Source: Marinomonas ostreistagni | GTDB taxonomy: Bacteria > Pseudomonadota > Gammaproteobacteria > Pseudomonadales > Marinomonadaceae | Assembly: GCF_016461785.1 (NCBI RefSeq) | Contig: NZ_JAEMUH010000010.1 | Location: forward strand, 1 to 64,000 | Reading direction: 5' to 3' | Length of the DNA stretch: 64,000 bases | Part shown: piece after piece, positions 26,250-34,533 of the stretch | Layout of the letters: the number at the start of each line of letters is the position of its first letter | Position numbering within the stretch: the stretch's first letter is position 1 | Program-made: the position numbers and the translations under genes | The notes under the pieces: generated by a model | Told to the model about the DNA's origin: nothing | Databases searched by the model: none | What the model saw: the letters and a program-made list of their open reading frames with translations, nothing else

Positions 26250-26450
26250 ATGAAAACTAAATCTCTTGTGGAAATGCTAGAAACAGTTGATGCAACATAT
26301 ATTTCTGAGCATGAAAAAGCGGCAGCCATTGCTCGCGCGGAGTCAGCAGAATTTACGGTAGAAATGATTTCTTCGGCATTTGCTTGGGTCAAAAAAACAT
26401 TGGTAAGCAAGCGTATTTCTTTCAATTCAGCTAAGCACTCTCACGCTTAA
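26250..26450 (+). CDS. Small hypothetical protein, 66 residues
   Basis: A 66-residue acidic/basic amphipathic protein starting M-K-T-K-S-L-V-E-M-L-E. The centre (E-K-A-A-A-I-A-R-A-E-S-A-E-F) and the segment S-A-F-A-W-V-K-K-T-L look like one long helix. It is faintly like the small DUF1127/RSP_7527-type proteins, but I cannot assign it. The ribosome binding site AGGAGAA is strong and well spaced. A separate upstream region of about 97 bases suggests its own promoter. No signal peptide and no membrane segment are seen. Confidence 0.7.
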   Translation: MKTKSLVEMLETVDATYISEHEKAAAIARAESAEFTVEMISSAFAWVKKTLVSKRISFNSAKHSHA

Positions 26451-26560
26451 TCACGCTGTTTTAGGTTATAGGGCGCAAAAATTAATATAAAAATGCGCTT
26501 TCCTAAGCCTCTTTCCTTACCCTTTCTCTTCTCTTGTTACATTCAAAAACACATCAACAT

Positions 26561-26587
26561 AAAAAAGGCCACCTTGCGGCAGCCCTT
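26561..26587 (-). terminator. Rho-independent terminator of slyD
   Basis: Read on the minus strand: GGGCTGCC, tetraloop GCAA, then GGTGGCC and six T. The stem contains two G-U pairs and is closed by a stable GNRA-type loop. It lies 19 bases after the slyD stop. Confidence 0.85.
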
Positions 26588-26605
26588 AAGTAATCAATCA
26601 CTTGA

Positions 26606-27088
26606 TTAGTGGTGGTGACCACCTTCACCGTGAACATGACCATGTTCAACTTCTTCTTCTGTGGCTTCACGCACTTCTACAATCTCAACCTCGAAGCTTA
26701 GTGGTTTTCCTGCTAAAGGATGGTTGCCATCTAAAACAACACCGTCTTCTTCAACACCTACAACGACTACTGGTTGTTGACCATTTGGTGTTTGCGCCAT
26801 GAATTGCATACCTACTTCGATGCTATCAACACCTTGGAAGTTTTCGCGTGGCACTTTTTGGATCAATTCTTGATGGACTGGGCCGTAACCTTCTTCAGGT
26901 GTTACTTCTACTTTCAATGCATCGCCCGCAGCTTTACCCTGAATCGCGTTATCTAAACCTTCGATGATGTTTTGAGCACCACTCAAGAAAACTAAAGGCT
27001 CTTGGCCTGCTGAAGAATCAAGAACTTGGCCAGCTTCGTCGGTTAGTGTGTAGTGCATGCTCACCACTGTGTTCTGTGCGATTTGCAT
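26606..27088 (-). CDS. slyD: FKBP-type peptidyl-prolyl isomerase SlyD
   Basis: A 160-residue SlyD-like protein that catalyses cis-trans isomerisation of prolyl bonds and acts as a folding helper. It begins with an FKBP domain (V-V-S-M-H-Y-T-L-T-D-E, then S-S-A-G-Q-E-P-L-V-F), has the insert-in-flap region in the middle (about 70-120), and ends in a short His-rich tail (G-H-V-H-G-E-G-G-H-H-H) that can bind Ni or other metals. E. coli SlyD is longer (196) with a larger metal tail. The upstream region carries AGGAGAT as ribosome binding site. Confidence 0.95.
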   Translation of the reverse strand: MQIAQNTVVSMHYTLTDEAGQVLDSSAGQEPLVFLSGAQNIIEGLDNAIQGKAAGDALKVEVTPEEGYGPVHQELIQKVPRENFQGVDSIEVGMQFMAQTPNGQQPVVVVGVEEDGVVLDGNHPLAGKPLSFEVEIVEVREATEEEVEHGHVHGEGGHHH

Positions 27089-27261
27089 TGTAATCTCCTA
27101 ATTAAATATTGGCTGGGAACGAGTGCCGAAGAACTGCAATAGAACATTGCCAAACACCGCTACATCACGAACCCTAATGTGTATTCAATAATAATGGTAA
27201 CGAAGCCATCTTTGCTTTACTACCGTATCAGGCATTTTCTTCGTAAATACAGCGGATTTCA

Positions 27262-27609
27262 TTAGATTTTAGGCAAGAACTGACGAATATCTAGTGTGTG
27301 GCTTTTTCCTAACCAGCAAGCTCCCTGCGTGTGATCCCAAAGTTCATCTCCACTCAAAGGGTGCAAAAGCACATCTAAGGTACCGCGATTTTGTATCAAC
27401 CAAGGCATAATCTCTGCCAAAATCACTGATGAAAATGAAATTTGAACACTCCACATAGGGTGAGGACCAACTTTTTTTTCATGAAAGCGCCCCACACTTA
27501 CATCAAACAACTCAGCAACTTGATGGGCAATATGCTGAGCTTCTGATAATCCATCATGATCGGAGTAGTACAAATGTGCATGGTAAGCTTTAAACTCTTG
27601 CAATGGCAT
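27262..27609 (-). CDS. DOPA 4,5-dioxygenase family protein
   Basis: A 115-residue protein of the DOPA 4,5-dioxygenase family (aromatic ring-cleaving). Conserved His residues are seen in Y-H-A-H-L-Y-Y, in G-P-H-P-M-W-S-V-Q-I and in L-H-P-L-S-G-D-E-L-W-D-H, matching the small bacterial members as I recall them. The longest frame runs 36 codons upstream, but family proteins start just before the A-Y-H-A-H motif, so I place the start at the ATG at 27609. The ribosome binding site is weak (GAGAT). The substrate in bacteria is not established. It stands alone between slyD and the sensor kinase. Confidence 0.8.
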   Translation of the reverse strand: MPLQEFKAYHAHLYYSDHDGLSEAQHIAHQVAELFDVSVGRFHEKKVGPHPMWSVQISFSSVILAEIMPWLIQNRGTLDVLLHPLSGDELWDHTQGACWLGKSHTLDIRQFLPKI

Positions 27610-27796
27610 AGGCGATCTCATAATGAGTGATGTAAAACAATCATAGCATTTATAATTATTAGAATAGAGCGACCGATCTTTAACTGTCTGTTTCATATAG
27701 CGAAACAAAACACTCAAGACTATGGTCTAAAGGCATTCAGCATGAGCTGTGCTACATTAAGCACATCTCGTAGCTAGTAATGGAACATGTCACGCG

Positions 27797-30700
27797 ATGA
27801 CAGCATTTTGGGTAATTCTCGCAATACTCTACATCTTAGGACTTTTCTGGATTGCTAATTGGGGCGATAAGGACAGTTCAATTGCCAAACGACTCACCCG
27901 ACACCCTCTTGTCTATAGCTTGTCGCTCGCTATTTATTGTACCGCATGGACTTTTTACGGAGCCATTGGTGAAGCCACGCGATCAGGTTGGAGCTACCTT
28001 CCGATACTATTAGGTCCTGTACTTCTTTACCTATTTGGTTTTGGTATTCTGCGAAAGATGATCTTTGTAAGCCGTAGGCAAAATATCACCTCGGTAGCGG
28101 ACTTTATCTCTTCGCGCTATGGTAAAAGGCCGCTCACGGCCCCTGTTGTGATCCTAATCTGCATGCTCGCAGTGATTCCTTATATTGCACTTCAACTTAA
28201 AGCCATTGGTTCAAATTTTGCGTTATTCGTAAATCAAGATGAAAGCTCCGCTAGTTTGGTTGTCTTTGTGGCAACCGTATTAATCGGAATCTTTGCGATG
28301 TTGTTTGGGACACGTAAGGTTGAAGTAACTGAATACCGTTCAGGTATGATGTTAGCGATTGGCAGTGAGTCGCTGTTTAAATTAGTGGCCATTATAGCGG
28401 TAGGCTTGGTCGCAATTTTTGCGATACCTCATGATTCTATTGAAAGCTTTGTAGAGGGTGCTGACTTAAGCGAGTGGCGCAGCGACACTTTTTTTTCTTT
28501 CCCATTTATTATGCAAACATTGATGGCCGCCGCCGCGGTCATTTGTTTGCCTCGCCAATTCCACGTCACCGTGGTGGATCATCAAAATGATAAACAGTCA
28601 CGCACCGCACGATGGATTTTTCCTCTGTACTTACTCGTCTTTGCTGCGCTTATTCCTCCCATTGCTATAGTCGGACAAAGCCTCTTTAGTAGTGACATTA
28701 ATGGCGATACGTATGTGATTCAATTAGCTCTAGAATCGCAAAACCTTCCCTTACAAATTCTAATGTTCCTTGGCGGTATGTCTGCCACAACGGCCATGGT
28801 CATTGTGGCCACTTTTGCGCTCAGTATCATGATCAGTAACGATGTGATCCTGCCGCTGATGCTGGCTCGAAGCAAAACTCAAAATCGAACCTTGCCCATT
28901 TATAATCGTCGAATTTTACTGGTTCGACGCATCGCCATGTTGGGCATTTTGTCTTTGTCCTTTGTCTATTACCAAGAAATGGCAAACAGTGAATCACTTG
29001 CTAGTACCGGCTTACTTGCCTTCTCTTTGGTATTCCAGCTTGTTCCGGCTGTCATTGGTGGTTTGTATTGGAAACGTGGACATGCCTATGGTGTCTACGC
29101 AGGTCTGACGCTTGGCTTTATCTGCTGGTTCTTATGGATGCTGCTCCCCTTTACTGCTGGTGGCGAAATGTCATTAGGCACCTATTCGTCACGCAGTGAG
29201 CTCATTAGTTATGGTGCATTAATCAGCCTAATTGCCAATATTATTGGTTATGTTTTTGGCTCATTGTTGGCCAGCGAACGTCTAGTCGACCGTATCCAAG
29301 CCACAGCCTTTGTCACCCCCACTTCGGAAGTTGAAAGTCGTTTTTTTAAACCGAAAAGTAAAGCCATCAATGGTGACTTATTCGTTTTGCTTGAAACCTT
29401 TTTAGGGGAACAAAAATGCGCTGAAGTGATTCATCATTTCGAACAAAATTACAACGAAGATTTGCCCTCAAACCAGCGTCCTTCTCGATTATTTATCGAA
29501 TATTGCGAACGTGTGCTTGGGGGAGTTCTAGGTGGCTCTTCAGCTCGTACCATCATCAACTCGCTGCTGGTGGATAAGCAAATCAAAGTAGAAGAGATGG
29601 TGACCTACTTAGATGAAGCCACTCAAGCTATTCAGTTCAACCAAAACTTATTGTTCATCTCGCTAGATAACCTGGACCATGGCATAAGTGTCGTCGACAA
29701 AGAGCTACGGATGGTGGCCTGGAACAAAACCTATATGTCTCTCTACCCGTATCCAGAAGGCATGTTAAAAATCGGTCTACCTGTCGAAGAGTTAATCCGC
29801 TTCAACGCTGTCAATGGCGAATGCGGAGTTGGTGACGTCGAAGAGCTAGTGAATAAGCGATTAGAGCATCTTCGTAAAGGCACAGGACATCGTTTCCTTC
29901 GCAGAAGAGCCAATGGACGTGTTATTGAGATGGTGGGTAATCCATTACCCAATGGAGGCTTTGTTACCAGTTTTACCGATGTCACAGAGCACATTGAAAG
30001 CCAGCAAGCCCTAAAAGATGCCAACATTGATCTTGAAAAACGTGTGGTTGCGAGAACACAAGAAGTACAGGGCATCAACCAAGAATTGAGACAAGAAATT
30101 GACCGACGTGCTCAGGCAGAACAAGAGTTAATGAGCGCTAAGGCAGAAGCTGAGCATGCCAATGCCTCCAAAACAGAGTTTCTTGCGCTGGCAAGCCACG
30201 ATATTCTGCAACCTTTGAACGCTGCAAAGCTATACCTCGGAGCACTTCAAGATAGCGCAATTCCAGATGACTCCATTACCACCTTAAACAAGTTAAGTGA
30301 CTCCCTTGAGTCAACCGAAACGTTGATCTCAACTCTATTAGAAATTGCCCGACTAGATCAAGGCGCGATCAAACCGACTCTCGTTGACACCGACATCCAG
30401 CCGATTATTGATCCAATTATCACTGAATTTGCAGTGATAGCAGAAAGCAAAAACTTACGTTTATCGACTCACATAAGACCTTGCCGCGTACACAGTGACC
30501 CAATTTATCTAAGACGCATCATTCAGAACTTTGTCTCGAATGCGGTCAAATACACTGAAACTGGGCGAGTGTTAATTTCTGTTAGACCAAGTCATCAGCA
30601 TGTTTCCATTCAAGTATGGGACACAGGTGTCGGTATTCCTAAGAGTGAGCAGAACAAAGTATTTGATGACTTTTATCGCTGGGAAAATAATCGTGAACCT

Positions 30701-31270
30701 GGAATGGGGTTGGGGTTAGGACTAGTAAGACGTATGCAGAAATTACTTGGGGTTACCACCCAAGTACGTTCAGTACCACATAAAGGAAGCTGCTTTACGA
30801 TCTTAGTGCCCAATGCCAAGCAGCCCGCACTGCCTCAAAAAGCCCCTGAAATTGCTCCTGTTGCAACCATTAACAAAGCTTTGGCAATGTGTCATATATG
30901 GTGTGTTGACGATGACCCGAATAACTTGGAAGCCATGAGCACATTATTAGATAAATGGCACTGTACTTATCGTACCTTCAATCGTTATGAAGATGCACTG
31001 AATGCTTTTGCGGAAACAATACCCGAATTATTACTGATGGATTATCAGCTTAATGACCAGCATGACGGGATAGACTTAATTGAGTTGTTAAGAAAGCGCT
31101 TTAATCAAACTATCGCAGCCGTGTTGATCACAGCGGTGCGTACGGATGAATTAGCTGAGCTGTGCAAAGAGAAACAGATATCCTATATGCCAAAACCAGC
31201 AAAGCCCGCAAAATTACGGGCTTTGGTTCAACACATAATCACCCAACGGGATGCTATAACGGATGATTAG
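27797..31270 (+). CDS. SSF-type hybrid sensor histidine kinase (CrbS/MxtR-like)
   Basis: A 1157-residue hybrid kinase. Residues 1 to about 480 are a sodium:solute symporter-like module of 12-13 helices. A PAS region (about 620-740), a coiled coil, a HisKA domain with phospho-accepting His801 in A-S-H-D-I-L-Q, a HATPase domain (N-F-V-S-N-A-V-K-Y-T) and a C-terminal receiver with Asp1082 in L-M-D-Y follow. CrbS/MxtR proteins have this architecture and length, and with response regulator CrbR/ErdR they control acetate/acetyl-CoA use; that is my best family match. No response regulator is encoded next to it. It lies 3 kb from an SSF symporter pair and its stop overlaps that of the convergent TetR gene by 17 bases. 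Confidence 0.88.
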   Translation: MTAFWVILAILYILGLFWIANWGDKDSSIAKRLTRHPLVYSLSLAIYCTAWTFYGAIGEATRSGWSYLPILLGPVLLYLFGFGILRKMIFVSRRQNITSVADFISSRYGKRPLTAPVVILICMLAVIPYIALQLKAIGSNFALFVNQDESSASLVVFVATVLIGIFAMLFGTRKVEVTEYRSGMMLAIGSESLFKLVAIIAVGLVAIFAIPHDSIESFVEGADLSEWRSDTFFSFPFIMQTLMAAAAVICLPRQFHVTVVDHQNDKQSRTARWIFPLYLLVFAALIPPIAIVGQSLFSSDINGDTYVIQLALESQNLPLQILMFLGGMSATTAMVIVATFALSIMISNDVILPLMLARSKTQNRTLPIYNRRILLVRRIAMLGILSLSFVYYQEMANSESLASTGLLAFSLVFQLVPAVIGGLYWKRGHAYGVYAGLTLGFICWFLWMLLPFTAGGEMSLGTYSSRSELISYGALISLIANIIGYVFGSLLASERLVDRIQATAFVTPTSEVESRFFKPKSKAINGDLFVLLETFLGEQKCAEVIHHFEQNYNEDLPSNQRPSRLFIEYCERVLGGVLGGSSARTIINSLLVDKQIKVEEMVTYLDEATQAIQFNQNLLFISLDNLDHGISVVDKELRMVAWNKTYMSLYPYPEGMLKIGLPVEELIRFNAVNGECGVGDVEELVNKRLEHLRKGTGHRFLRRRANGRVIEMVGNPLPNGGFVTSFTDVTEHIESQQALKDANIDLEKRVVARTQEVQGINQELRQEIDRRAQAEQELMSAKAEAEHANASKTEFLALASHDILQPLNAAKLYLGALQDSAIPDDSITTLNKLSDSLESTETLISTLLEIARLDQGAIKPTLVDTDIQPIIDPIITEFAVIAESKNLRLSTHIRPCRVHSDPIYLRRIIQNFVSNAVKYTETGRVLISVRPSHQHVSIQVWDTGVGIPKSEQNKVFDDFYRWENNREPGMGLGLGLVRRMQKLLGVTTQVRSVPHKGSCFTILVPNAKQPALPQKAPEIAPVATINKALAMCHIWCVDDDPNNLEAMSTLLDKWHCTYRTFNRYEDALNAFAETIPELLLMDYQLNDQHDGIDLIELLRKRFNQTIAAVLITAVRTDELAELCKEKQISYMPKPAKPAKLRALVQHIITQRDAITDD

Positions 31271-31892
31271 AGACTGGAGGGGTTAATCCACAACCGCGAA
31301 GGATGATCTCGCTTAACGTGTCACCAACACGAACTAAATCCGCTTCATCAAGCTGCTCTTTTCCAGTCAAAGCAAGAATCTGCGCCTCAAAATCCGCGTA
31401 ATGTTGAGTCGTAGACCAAATCATAAAAATAAGGGCGACTGGGTCAACCTTGCGCATTTTGCCAGTCTCAATCCATTGCTCAATGACACCTACGCGAGAA
31501 CGTAGCCAAGGACGTAAATCTTCTTTCAAGTAGTCACCAATGTAATGCGCACCTTGAATCACTTCCTGAGCAAAAATACGTGATGACCGACCATTTTCAA
31601 AACTTTGACGCAACTTAATGCGAATAAATCGATCTAGCACAATAGCTGGATCGTCCATCGCAGTCGCTTTATCAAATAGATCATTCCAACCGTCAGCAAT
31701 GTTATTCAAAACTTGCTTATAAAGATTCGCTTTAGAGTGAAAGTAATATACGATATTTGGCTTCGGCAAACCCGCACGCTCAGCTATATGCTGAAGGCTT
31801 GCACCACCAAAACCTTTCAATCCAAATTCAATTTCAGCCGCTTCTAAAATACGCGAGAAAACTTCTTCTCGGTTGGCTTGACGCTTACTCAT
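31254..31892 (-). CDS. TetR/AcrR-family transcriptional regulator (RutR-like)
   Basis: A 212-residue one-component regulator. The N-terminal helix-turn-helix is clear: I-L-E-A-A-E-I-E-F-G-L-K-G-F-G-G-A-S, then I-A-E-R-A-G-L-P-K-P and N-I-V-Y-Y-F-H-S-K. The C-terminal part (W-N-D-L-F-D-K-A ... R-L-R/K) resembles the RutR/YcdC ligand-binding domain, which in E. coli senses uracil, but the ligand here is not known. It overlaps the histidine kinase gene tail-to-tail by 17 bases. The genes upstream on the same strand (HugZ-like, DUF2750, rsuA) are only loosely spaced. Confidence 0.88.
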   Translation of the reverse strand: MSKRQANREEVFSRILEAAEIEFGLKGFGGASLQHIAERAGLPKPNIVYYFHSKANLYKQVLNNIADGWNDLFDKATAMDDPAIVLDRFIRIKLRQSFENGRSSRIFAQEVIQGAHYIGDYLKEDLRPWLRSRVGVIEQWIETGKMRKVDPVALIFMIWSTTQHYADFEAQILALTGKEQLDEADLVRVGDTLSEIILRGCGLTPPVSNHPL

Positions 31893-31912
31893 GAGTCTTT
31901 TATTCCTTCGAT

Positions 31913-32413
31913 TTATCCACGTAAATGATCTAATTGATCTGATACCAATGTGTTGGCTGCTAACTCGTATGCTCGTCCAAAACCTTTGACGAAACGCCCT
32001 TGTAAAGGACGCAGTTTAAACATCAGAAAATCCCCCAGTGATAACAACTGAGACGCCACTTCACCATGACGTTTGACTAATAAGTCTCCTACCAAAGACC
32101 AAGTAGCGGACTCTCTCTGAATCATGTTAACAGAGACTTCGTATTGTAACCGTTTTCGAGCATATACAGTATCACTGCTTGCTTCATCTTCAATGATCAA
32201 TACCGAAGCATGCAGACCATGTTCTAAAGCTTGAGTGTGCTGAGCTAAACGACTGACTAAGATGTAAAACTCTTCTTCTAGCACGACATAGGGAGCATAT
32301 GACGCAATAGGAACACCCTGAGCATCCACAACAGCGAGCATTAAGCTGCCCTGCTGATCAAGGAAGGCTTGAATTTCAGTCGCCAGCTCACTGGCTAAAC
32401 GTTGGTTTTTCAC
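31913..32413 (-). CDS. HugZ-like pyridoxamine-5-phosphate-oxidase-fold protein
   Basis: A 166-residue protein with the split-barrel flavin-binding fold of the PNPOx family. The N-terminal third (S-L-M-L-A-V-V-D-A-Q-G-V-P-I-A-S-Y-A-P) and the segment L-V-S-R-L-A-Q-H-T-Q fit the HugZ subgroup, whose members degrade or bind heme. The C-terminal F-V-K-G-F-G-R-A-Y-E-L is also typical. Whether this protein handles heme is inferred. The start is GTG, with a strong GGAGG. The next gene downstream on this strand is the TetR regulator 20 bases away, so they may be cotranscribed. Confidence 0.8.
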   Translation of the reverse strand: MKNQRLASELATEIQAFLDQQGSLMLAVVDAQGVPIASYAPYVVLEEEFYILVSRLAQHTQALEHGLHASVLIIEDEASSDTVYARKRLQYEVSVNMIQRESATWSLVGDLLVKRHGEVASQLLSLGDFLMFKLRPLQGRFVKGFGRAYELAANTLVSDQLDHLRG

Positions 32414-32438
32414 GGTGCCTCCTTGTCGTCCTTAAAAC

Positions 32439-32810
32439 TTAGCCAAGCAGTGCCTTCAATTGCTCAGCACTTGTCAGCTTACCTTCATCATCTATGTTTG
32501 GGAAAACAGCTAAGGTAATGTTGTCCTTCTCAAGACTTGGTAGCCACATGCTTTGGAAAGTCTCCAGAGAGACCTCAACAGGCTCACAGTCATCCCATTC
32601 ATCTATCGCCCACTGAGCAGCGAAGTCTGCATCAGGCCACACCATAACGCAGTCGCCATCATCGGTTTCAACCATCACGAAACCTTCTTCGTTGCTTAGA
32701 CTCCAAACTGTTTTATGTTCTTTGACGGTTTTTACAAAGTACTCTAATCGAACATCATCAGTGGATGCGAGTAACTGGATGCGTTGATCTAAGCTTAGCT
32801 CTTCACTCAT
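32439..32810 (-). CDS. DUF2750 family protein
   Basis: A 123-residue soluble acidic protein of unknown function. The pattern R-L-E-Y-F-V-K-T-V-K, W-S-L-S-N-E-E-G-F-V-M, V-M-V-W-P-D-A-D-F-A-A-Q-W-A and W-L-P-S-L is that of DUF2750 members. AGAGAGA provides the ribosome binding site. It lies 21 bases downstream of the rsuA-like gene and 25 bases upstream of the HugZ-like gene on the same strand. No motif points to an enzymatic activity. Confidence 0.88.
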   Translation of the reverse strand: MSEELSLDQRIQLLASTDDVRLEYFVKTVKEHKTVWSLSNEEGFVMVETDDGDCVMVWPDADFAAQWAIDEWDDCEPVEVSLETFQSMWLPSLEKDNITLAVFPNIDDEGKLTSAEQLKALLG

Positions 32811-32831
32811 TCTGGATCTCTCTTTAAAACG

Positions 32832-33545
32832 TTAAAATAGCGCCACTTCGGCATCGGTTAGCTCTCGGTACTGACCTTCTTCTAAGTCACCCAAAGCCAC
32901 CTCAGCGATGGATTCTCGATGTAAACGAACGACTTTATTACCCAAGGCCGCCAACATACGCTTAACTTGATGGTACTTTCCTTCGGAAATGCTCAGCAAT
33001 ATTTCTTGGGAAGTTACTCGTACAACTTTAGCTGGCTTAGTGGGGTGCTCTTCACTCTTCAGTTGAACACCCTGCTCAAGTTGCTTGATCGCTTCATCAG
33101 TGATGTCATCCGCACACCAGACTCGATATTGCTTAAAACAATCACTCTTAGGCGAAGTAATGCGATGCAACCATTGCCCATCTGTCGTTAACAGCAGCAA
33201 CCCTGTTGTGTCCATGTCCAAACGTCCAACTACACGCAAATCTTTCTGCTCGTGCGTCGCGATCAAATCCAACACTACTGGGTGTTCACCATCTTCCGTC
33301 GCACACACATAGCCAGCGGGTTTATTCAATACGAAATACTTATCTCGAGGCCAAGCTAATAAATCATCGTGATGCTTAACTTGATCTTGGTGCGTGACAG
33401 TATGATTGGCTTTTTTAATGACCGTATCATTGACGCTGATTTGTCCTTTGGTAATTAGGAGTTTGGCATCTTTTCGTGACAGTCCTAATGTATGGGAAAC
33501 AAAGAAGTCGAGTCTGACGGAAGTATCGGAAAAGGGTTTTGACAT
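32832..33545 (-). CDS. rsuA: 16S rRNA pseudouridine synthase RsuA family
   Basis: A 237-residue pseudouridine synthase with an N-terminal S4-like RNA-binding domain (R-L-D-F-F-V-S-H-T-L-G-L-S-R-K-D-A) and a catalytic domain. The motif G-R-L-D-M-D-T-T-G-L-L-L-L-T contains the catalytic Asp of the RsuA/RluB/E/F group. E. coli RsuA makes pseudouridine 516 in 16S rRNA; I favour that specificity from length and similarity, but RluE/RluF-type members look alike. It is followed on the same strand by the DUF2750 gene. Confidence 0.88.
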   Translation of the reverse strand: MSKPFSDTSVRLDFFVSHTLGLSRKDAKLLITKGQISVNDTVIKKANHTVTHQDQVKHHDDLLAWPRDKYFVLNKPAGYVCATEDGEHPVVLDLIATHEQKDLRVVGRLDMDTTGLLLLTTDGQWLHRITSPKSDCFKQYRVWCADDITDEAIKQLEQGVQLKSEEHPTKPAKVVRVTSQEILLSISEGKYHQVKRMLAALGNKVVRLHRESIAEVALGDLEEGQYRELTDAEVALF

Positions 33546-33629
33546 AGAGGCTGGAAGTGTCTCGTCGCGTAAAGTTAAGGATTAAAATTACAGCGCGGCT
33601 CGTTTAACAATTTTGTAAAAGTACATAAC

Positions 33630-33670
33630 AAAACGGGCCAAGCATGATGTCTCTATCATACCTGACCCGC
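33630..33670 (-). terminator. Strong terminator of the yitT-like gene
   Basis: Read on the minus strand: a 15-bp stem (33655-33669 with 33634-33648, three G-U pairs), a 6-base loop and TTTTG. It lies 31 bases after the stop of the YitT-family gene and also separates it from the rsuA gene. Confidence 0.85.
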
Positions 33671-33699
33671 TAGATTTAAGAAACGCAGTTAACGTCTAA

Positions 33700-34317
33700 T
33701 TAAAACGAGACGCTGTATCGACCTGGTTTATGATTCATGACCAACATGAAGTTAAGTACCACAGCACCAAGGATCGAAATCGCAATCAATGAAAAGTCCA
33801 CGATAAACACAGACATACAGACCACCATACAATCCACTGTCATCATAAACTTACCAATGGGCACGCCACGAGTCTGGAATAAGTAGCGCGCCAGAATATT
33901 CAGGCCACCCAAGCTTGCATTGTGGCGGAATAGCATCACAAAGCCCACACCAATTAAAAATCCGCCAGCAATGGTGGCATAGAATGGGTTAATGTTCTCA
34001 AGCTGTAAGAACATCGGCGTAATATCTGAAAATACAGACACTAGAAAAACAGAAGCGAAAGTCTTGAGAGTAAACTCTAGGCCAATACGACGAATCGATA
34101 ACCAATAAAATGGCAGATTAATCACAAAGAAAATTTGCCCGAAGCTAAAAGACGTTATGTAATTAAGCAAGAAGGCAATCCCTGCGGTACCGCCAGTCAA
34201 CAAGCCAACTTGCGTATAAAAGTTAATGCCCAAGGCGATCATCATGGTACCCGCGATGATGGCTTGGGCATCTTCTAGAAGAGAATGCCGTTTGATATCA
34301 GACACCGCTACAGACAT
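33700..34317 (-). CDS. YitT family membrane protein
   Basis: A 205-residue protein with about five hydrophobic segments. The pattern G-L-L-T-G-G-T-A-G-I-A-F-L-L, I-N-L-P-F-Y-W-L-S and F-R-H-N-A-S-L-G-G-L-N-I-L-A-R is that of the YitT family of inner-membrane proteins, whose function is unknown. I start it at the ATG at 34317 because AAGGG lies upstream, rather than at the first ATG of the open frame, which would add 25 residues without membrane character. The 100 bases upstream contain a dyad AGTGTA ... TACACT that could be an operator. Confidence 0.85.
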   Translation of the reverse strand: MSVAVSDIKRHSLLEDAQAIIAGTMMIALGINFYTQVGLLTGGTAGIAFLLNYITSFSFGQIFFVINLPFYWLSIRRIGLEFTLKTFASVFLVSVFSDITPMFLQLENINPFYATIAGGFLIGVGFVMLFRHNASLGGLNILARYLFQTRGVPIGKFMMTVDCMVVCMSVFIVDFSLIAISILGAVVLNFMLVMNHKPGRYSVSF

Positions 34318-34418
34318 AAAAACTAACCCTTGTTGAATCCTAAAGAGCTTGTATTTTAGTCTCTGTCTAAGCGGTACTCTATGGCTGAGCAAACCCTAAA
34401 AAAGAACAGCAAGGCTTA

Positions 34419-34440
34419 AGTGTATATTTTTTTGTACACT
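34419..34440. promoter_or_regulatory. Dyad AGTGTA-N10-TACACT upstream of the YitT gene
   Basis: A 6-bp inverted repeat with a T-rich 10-base spacer at 34419-34440, about 100 bases upstream of the YitT-family start and just after the microprotein gene. It may be an operator or a weak terminator; I cannot assign a protein. Confidence 0.3.
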
Positions 34441-34458
34441 GTAAGATAACTTGATTCG

Positions 34459-34533
34459 CTATCGTCTCAATAGGTTAATCAGTAGTACAACCAACACTAT
34501 ACTCAAAGCAATCATTAAAATATTAGTAACCAT
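34459..34533 (-). CDS. 24-residue single-helix membrane microprotein
   Basis: A very short frame, too small for ordinary gene callers: M-V-T-N-I-L-M-I-A-L then a run of Ile, Val and Leu ending N-L-L-R-R, which is one transmembrane helix with a positive end. Its ATG lies inside the last codons of the preceding gene, so the two frames overlap by 11 bases (ATGGTTACTAA), the classic arrangement for translational coupling. An internal ATG at its seventh codon is also possible. The upstream gene has a Fur box, so this peptide would also be iron-controlled. It has no family I know. The case rests on overlap, hydrophobicity and position. Confidence 0.5.
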   Translation of the reverse strand: MVTNILMIALSIVLVVLLINLLRR

